From the NCBI GenBank assembly GCA_900552135.1, contig URYN01000001.1, forward strand, positions 1 through 64,000: 64,000 nucleotides of DNA, written 5' to 3'. This document shows positions 63,357-64,000 of the stretch, in pieces. Numbering within the stretch: the stretch's first letter is position 1; the number at the start of each line of letters is the position of its first letter. Below the pieces are notes generated by a model. It had not been told where the DNA came from, ran no database searches, and saw nothing but the letters and a program-made list of their open reading frames with translations. A program made the position numbers and the translations under genes. This stretch comes from an uncultured Clostridium sp. Lineage in GTDB: Bacteria > Bacillota > Clostridia > TANB77 > CAG-508.

Positions 63357-64000
63357 ATGGGAATATTTGATATTTTTAATAGGAATAAAAAAAGTAACGA
63401 ACTAAATAATGTTAATAATTTAAATGCAAAAGGATATATTGAATGTAAAGAAGTCTATTTATATTCAAGTATAGTAGAAATGTTAAAAAAGAAATATATT
63501 GCATTTGATATAGAAACTACAGGTTTAAATCCAGTCGAAGATAGAATAGTTGAACTTGGTGCAGTTTTGTTTGAAAATGGTATACCAGTAAAAAAATTCA
63601 GTTCATTAGTAAACCCTAATAAATTTATTTCATTTGAAGCGACAAGAGTAAATAATATTTCTAATGAAATGATACAAAACGCTCCTAGAGAAAATATTAT
63701 ATATCCTAAATTAGTTGAGTTTTTAGAAGATTCATTATCGGGTGAAACTGTTATTTGTGCTCATAATGCACGATTCGATATTGGATTCTTGTCTAATACT
63801 TTAGAAAGATTAGGCTATAGTGGTAATATAAAATATATTGATACTTTATCACTTTCTAGAAATTTGATATATGGTTTAGAAAATTATAAACAAAGCACAG
63901 TGGCTGACTACTTTGATATAATAAATGAAGAAGCTCACAGGGCCGTAACGGATGCTGAAACTTGTGGTAAAATTTTATATCGTTTTTTAGATTACGAAAT
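63357..64000 (+). CDS. DnaQ-like 3'-5' exonuclease, cut by window end
   Basis: At least 214 residues; no stop before 64000. Start ATG 63357 with GAGGAG eight bases before. After about 45 unusual residues (MGIFDIFNRNKKSN) the DEDDh exonuclease begins: YIAFDIETTGLNPVEDRIVE, CAHNARFDIGFL and HRAVTDAETCGKILY. It resembles the proofreading-type domain of PolC/DnaQ and free-standing exonucleases of accessory regions. Confidence 0.85.
   Translation, partial: MGIFDIFNRNKKSNELNNVNNLNAKGYIECKEVYLYSSIVEMLKKKYIAFDIETTGLNPVEDRIVELGAVLFENGIPVKKFSSLVNPNKFISFEATRVNNISNEMIQNAPRENIIYPKLVEFLEDSLSGETVICAHNARFDIGFLSNTLERLGYSGNIKYIDTLSLSRNLIYGLENYKQSTVADYFDIINEEAHRAVTDAETCGKILYRFLDYE

Overview
The window looks like chromosome from an AT-rich, endospore-forming, anaerobic Firmicute of class Clostridia, probably an uncultured gut lineage. 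The evidence is a run of sporulation and germination genes (GerMN protein, abrB/spoVT-type regulator, spmA, spmB, spoIIR, sleB, ypeB), an oxygen-sensitive 2-hydroxyacyl-CoA dehydratase activase-type protein, the clostridial order SRP RNA-dnaX-ybaB-recR, and strong A/T codon bias with frequent TTG/GTG starts. The species cannot be named from sequence alone.

Layout. 1-3.2 kb: extremely AT-rich DNA, a VirB4/TraC-type ATPase whose coding frame starts upstream of any normal start codon, and an unknown helical protein. 3.3-10.4 kb: gyrA, then on the minus strand a 1440-residue fused activase/dehydratase. 10.6-20.4 kb: GerMN protein, a pilin-signal LRR protein, a tiny Cys-rich protein, trmN6 and rsmI, abrB, spmA (frame broken) and spmB, murA-walJ-rlmH, spoIIR. 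20.6-28.6 kb: an unknown gene behind a promoter with two BlaI/CopY-like operators, UDP-sugar pyrophosphorylase plus phosphohexomutase, a TtcA-like thiolase, tRNA-Arg with a duplicated 3' end, a peptidoglycan amidase, a frame-broken SH3-CAP protein, dtd, tadA. 28.7-36.1 kb: a 2021-residue thioester/CnaB surface adhesin, tRNA-Ser, an unknown membrane-anchored protein. 36.2-47 kb: SRP RNA, dnaX-ybaB-recR, a glycolipid glycosyltransferase, sleB-ypeB, murF-ddl, yqeK, a DnaJ-like protein. 47.1-50.1 kb: a strongly promoted operon of two unknown small proteins and a VirD4/TraG coupling ATPase. 50.5-56.2 kb: an SbcD/YhaO-SbcC/YhaN pair, prfA, a ZIP transporter.

56.2-64 kb is accessory and decayed: a response-regulator remnant, YfcE phosphodiesterase, GNAT, a pyrophosphatase-like/VOC fusion, a 2H phosphoesterase with an internal deletion, a 2.66-kb segment bounded by two 3' halves of a tRNA-Met gene and carrying a 744-residue protein with a C-terminal RN-x3-H (HEPN/DUF4209-like) motif, an XRE remnant, a gene with two frameshifts, an ASCH protein and a DnaQ-like exonuclease cut by the window end. 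This segment is the best candidate for an undescribed, possibly anti-phage, system.

The cell-wall genes (murA, murF, ddl, amidase, SleB/YpeB) and spore genes (spmAB, spoIIR, GerMN) fit a sporulating cell. VirB4 and TraG suggest a type IV secretion machine that is only partly visible here. All readings were made by eye; no database search was run.
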